This document shows, one piece after another, positions 60,327 to 64,000 of a stretch of DNA of 64,000 nt; positions within the stretch are counted from its first letter, which is position 1; the number at the start of each line of letters is the position of its first letter. Origin of the DNA: Panorpa germanica (Eukaryota > Arthropoda > Insecta > Mecoptera > Panorpidae); assembly GCA_963678705.1 (NCBI GenBank), contig OY783218.1, forward strand, positions 12,410,152-12,474,151. Direction: 5' to 3'. The notes below the pieces were generated by a model. That model had not been told where the DNA came from, did not search any database, and saw nothing but the letters and a program-made list of their open reading frames with translations. The translations under genes were made by a program, and so were the position numbers.

Positions 60327-62148
60327 TTCCGAGTATCTCTCCAAAAGTAAATGCAAATGACTCAAAAGTAGAAGAACACATATGTATAGTCCCAAGTTAT
60401 GGATTGTGTCCAAGTAAATACGTCACTTTCCATCTTTACACCAGGTGAGAATATTAACAAATTACTCATATGACGTCATCGAATTTGATTAGACATACTA
60501 ATGTGTTATTGCCACCATTTGAACGAAGAAGCAACTTTTAGTAACCATTGCAGTATATATAACACGAATAAAAACTATTTTTCTGAACAAAAACACCAAA
60601 GAGACAGTTCTTAAAACATTTTTGTCTTTAAAAACTGTTTTAGTAAACAAAACACACTACATTATAGAAAAATAAGTGAGTCAGTGCTTTTTAGTTATAT
60701 CGGTAGTTTATACCCCACAACTTGTTTTAAGTTTGAGTCGCCGCCAAACTCTCGTAATTTGAACTATATCAATGAAATTTTTCAGGCTAAACCAGGATAA
60801 TCCTTATACTTTGACTCCACTGGATACAGGTTCTCTTAAAAACGCACCTTTTATATCAAATGCGCCGCTTAAGTTTTTAGTACATGGCTACACTGGCGAC
60901 AAGAATTTTAGCCCCAACAGTGAAATTAGACCAGGTAAATAATCACACTGTTAATATTACTTTATTTATAAATGAACTTTAATTTATTTTAAAATTAAAT
61001 TCTGTATTAACATTTACTTTTTAGCTTATTTTGAAAAAGGGGAGTATAATATTATCTCGATAGACTACGGCCCCCTTGTGAAAGAAGGATGTTACATACA
61101 ATCTCGGCAAAATGTTAATTTTGTAGCAGAATGCTTCGCTCAACTCATAGACTTCATTATAGACAACACAAAATTCAAAAGGGATGAAGTACATATCATA
61201 GGTAATCATATATACAACATATATATATATACTATACGACTTAAAAACTATCAATTGTAACAATATGTTTCCATCAAGCATATAGTCTGGGTGCTCAAGT
61301 GGCTAGCAAGCTTAGAATATACCTGCAAAACGGTATACCTGAAAGAATTACTGGTAAGTAAAGACTCAAACCTACGATAAGTAAGTAATATTGCGCCTAG
61401 TTATATGCAATACTTCTTACACATATTTTATATAACAGCTTTAGATCCAGCGCAACCGCTATTCGTTTTGACGAATGGTGTGAGTACTCAAGCTGCTAAA
61501 TTCGTAGACGTGATACATACTGATGCTTTAACCAGAGGACTATTTCTTGCTGCTGGACACATTGATTTCTATGTAAATGGAGGCTTTAGCCAACCAGGAT
61601 GCAAGAAAACTGCTCAACTGAGTATGTCCCATATATGTAGACTCAATTTTACGGTAGAGTAGGGCTGTCTTACACTGCAACGCCCTATGAGATAATCTAT
61701 ATTAATTCACTGAGCATAACGCTTCAATGCCATCCATTTTCATTGCTACTATAGAAAAGTACTATGCATATCGTTTTCCTCTCTGATTTTCTTCCAATGA
61801 AATATTAAATACAAAAGGAAAAGTTCACGTTATTTACAAATATGCATGAGTCGCACCAAATATATGTATAAACCGTTTTATGAATACGGACGTCTGAACT
61901 GCATAGCTCTAGGGAACAGTGCAGTGTGAGAAACCCTAACAAATCGAACACATTATTAAGTAGTATTCATTTTTTTTTGTTACAGCCAAAAGCAGCTGCA
62001 ATCACGGAAGAGCTCCAGTTTATTTCGCGGAATCCATTAACGCAGATATGCAATTTTTGGGGTTAAAATGCAGTAACTACTTATTATTTTTATCAGGATT
62101 TTGTCGAGACAATATAATAGAAGCCATGGGCGAATATACACTTCCTGA
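60327..62148 (+). CDS. Pancreatic-lipase-family secreted lipase, partial (6 exons, about 288 aa visible)
   Basis: Predicted exons are 60327-60444, 60786-60934, 61025-61201, 61279-61353, 61439-61621 and 61986-62148; all junctions are GT-AG and keep frame. The joined product shows [10 protein letters not shown] (oxyanion-loop strand), [27 protein letters not shown], the nucleophile elbow [23 protein letters not shown] (catalytic Asp), [25 protein letters not shown], and [16 protein letters not shown] (catalytic His). The Ser-Asp-His triad is therefore complete, and enzymatic hydrolysis of acylglycerols or phospholipids is expected. The elbow reads A-x-S-x-G instead of the usual G-x-S-x-G if the only in-frame splice acceptor (61278) is right. 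The long lid and C-terminal PLAT domain of vertebrate lipases are absent, as in insect neutral lipases. The signal-peptide exon upstream and the last exon are not securely identified; a weak candidate last exon is 62761-62809. Confidence 0.93.
60664..60768 (+). mobile_element. Truncated copy of the 216-bp MITE in lipase intron
   Basis: This is about 105 bp matching the right half of 50943-51047 (shared AAATAAGTGAGTCAGTGCTT and TCTCGTAATTTGAACTAT). Its end is only 17 bp from the acceptor of the second visible lipase exon. Confidence 0.8.
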
Positions 62149-62760
62149 GTAAGTATCACCGACGACCTCCTATAATGTTGGCAGTATTTATCGATACAGC
62201 AATCTCGTATTAATCTGTCGGTCACTTTAACATTATGTCAATTGATTTCAAATGTGTATCCGTGTTTTTATTTACTTCAACGAAACAGAGAAATCTTCTT
62301 TTTAAAGTAATAATATTAAGTTGAACGAAAGTAAAATGCTCGCCGGAGAAAGTGCCCGGGTTAGTTTGTTGATCCACCTCCTGGTCTGACTGTTTATGAC
62401 GATGACGTAGTCTTTCCAAAGAATATCTTCTGTTACTTGCATTGCATGCTGACATGTGCGTACCAATTTACAATGAAATTGTGTAAAAATGTAATAACCA
62501 ATTCCGAAATTATTACGTCAAGAAGAGGATGTATTTATTATATATTACCAGAAAATAAGGAAACATTGAAGTTCGCTAGCGAATTAATATAAGCAAGGCA
62601 ACCTAATATAATCAGAACTCAGTATATCGCCATCCGCACCGAAAATTAGTATCAAACTACAGATTTTTCCACGCGGCTTTTAAATAAGTAGAGTGCATTT
62701 ATGGATGCATTTATAAGATTAAAAATTCATTACCTACAAATCGAACTGCCAAATTTGCAG

Positions 62761-62809
62761 GACGGATTACATTTCTAATTGTTTCAATACAAACTATAAA
62801 ATGTATTAA
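62761..62809 (+). CDS. Weak candidate terminal exon of the lipase gene
   Basis: A good acceptor (tttgcag) precedes a 49-bp stretch that continues the lipase frame from the phase-2 donor at 62148. It reads [16 protein letters not shown] and then a stop. Insect neutral lipases usually end with a short strand of the type G-x-Y-x-x-x-T-x-x-x-x-P-Y, to which this is only loosely similar. It would give an intron of 612 bp, longer than the others in the gene. Without a transcript it should be treated as a guess. Confidence 0.25.
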
Positions 62810-64000
62810 AATAGCCGGAGTTTCTTGAAAAACAATAATTAAATGAGACACAATGCCGAATTAGTCTATGAAAGAGACATCTAAAGCATTTTTTTGAACA
62901 ATTTTTTTTTGACAATCTAAATACATTGGAGTATTTGCAAATATAACTAGCACCCAATATCTATATCTGAATTTGATACAAATTTATCTAGATACAAAAT
63001 GTTACTACCTTCAAAACTAATATATTTTTATATAAACGGCATATTTTATATCATGAATATTTTAATGAGATAAAAATAACCCTCTGTTTTCGTTCTATAT
63101 TTTAAATTCAAACATTACAACTTCATTAACTACATATATTTATGCGTTGAAGGTAAAAGTTCTTAACAAAAACACTGTCAAGTTATTAAAACATGAACTT
63201 TAATTTATACCTCGATGATATTTGTAATTACCTTTTTTAAAGGTTTCATAATTTAAAACTATTAATTAATGAAATAATCACGATAATTATCATAAACAAA
63301 ATTTAGTATACGTTCGGTAAATCGATTGGTAATAAAATTTATAATTATTGATGATAGCTTTAATGCATCGACAAATCTACACTTAATGTGCATCTAAAAG
63401 CAACAAGAAATATTTTACTATTAATTTAAAAATTTAACTACTAACATCGTTAAGTAATTATCTGAAAAACTTATTTCTGAAGTTAGGTTAATCTTATGTG
63501 GACAAACTGAGTACAATCGAGTATGAAATTTTGAGCTGAATCACTTTTAAATTCGAGAAAGAAATAGTAAGCCCGTTTCTATCTTATATTTCTGTTAAAT
63601 TTAGATTTTTAATCGTTTTTGTTAATAAATATTTAATTCTGCGAAATATTTAACTTTCTGTATGTTAATAGAATGCATAAATCACTTTCAAATAAATGTG
63701 TTCAACTTTTTGGAACTGACACTAATATATTTGCATATTTTCGATTAAGATTTTTTTTATATATTTGTTTATTGCATTGTAATGCATTTTTAAAATCAGT
63801 CATACAACTGGGAGCGAATTTTTCTTATTCCAAATGACTATTTTAACTAACTCAAGACCAATTAAATTCTATCTAATCATGATTAATTTTTCGAGCACTC
63901 TATGCTATAGATTCTAGAAGACCTCCTATGAATGTTTTCTCTATTTATAGTGTTTAACCGACGTTATAGTCACCAGCCAGATCAGTTAAAACTAGAGAGT
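62810..64000. other. Right edge, no gene recognised
   Basis: AT-rich. The end of the lipase may lie here or beyond the window. Confidence 0.5.

Noticed and set aside
61281-61286. TATAG as the splice acceptor of the fourth visible lipase exon
   Set aside because: It would put the next codons out of frame and destroy SLGAQVA; the acceptor at 61278 keeps the family sequence.

Overview
The window is AT-rich animal nuclear DNA, almost certainly from an insect or close arthropod relative. The evidence is five intron-containing or eukaryote-type genes with short GT-AG introns (mostly 55-90 bp) and a dense load of arthropod-style mobile elements: TA-flanked MITEs, an internally deleted mariner, hAT relics, a TTAA-flanked element, and Jockey-like and R1/I-like LINE tails. 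I cannot name the species. I saw no bacterial-type operon, CRISPR array, rRNA, confident tRNA, or LTR/retroviral/Polinton element.

Layout. 1-14.9 kb: no gene; MITEs, a hAT relic with a perfect 8-bp target duplication (2.6-3.0 kb), LINE tails, and a three-element MITE cluster at 11.2-12.3 kb. 14.9-17.6 kb: two adjacent, unrecognised single-pass membrane protein genes on the + strand (213 and about 347 aa). 17.7-51.3 kb: a long transposon-rich intergenic tract with no convincing host gene. It holds LINE fragments, a Tc1-type transposase N-terminus, a mariner, hAT and TTAA elements, microsatellites and a 21-bp minisatellite.

51.3-62.8 kb is the gene-rich end. A five-exon + strand gene encodes a secreted, probably GPI-anchored alkaline-phosphatase-like protein whose catalytic and metal-binding motifs are almost all replaced, so it looks like a pseudoenzyme. 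It is convergent with an intronless minus-strand glycerate 2-kinase (GLYCTK type, 528 aa). Beyond that is a + strand pancreatic-lipase-family gene, six exons visible, with Ser, Asp and His of the triad present. The first and last exons of the lipase were not securely found.

The glycerate kinase is metabolic (serine/fructose catabolism). The ALP-like and lipase products are both secretory and may share a gut or extracellular setting, but nothing in the sequence shows that they work together. Two repeat families occur near both of these genes: a 216-bp MITE, and a roughly 425-bp repeat with one copy inside the ALP-like gene and the other at 58.6 kb.
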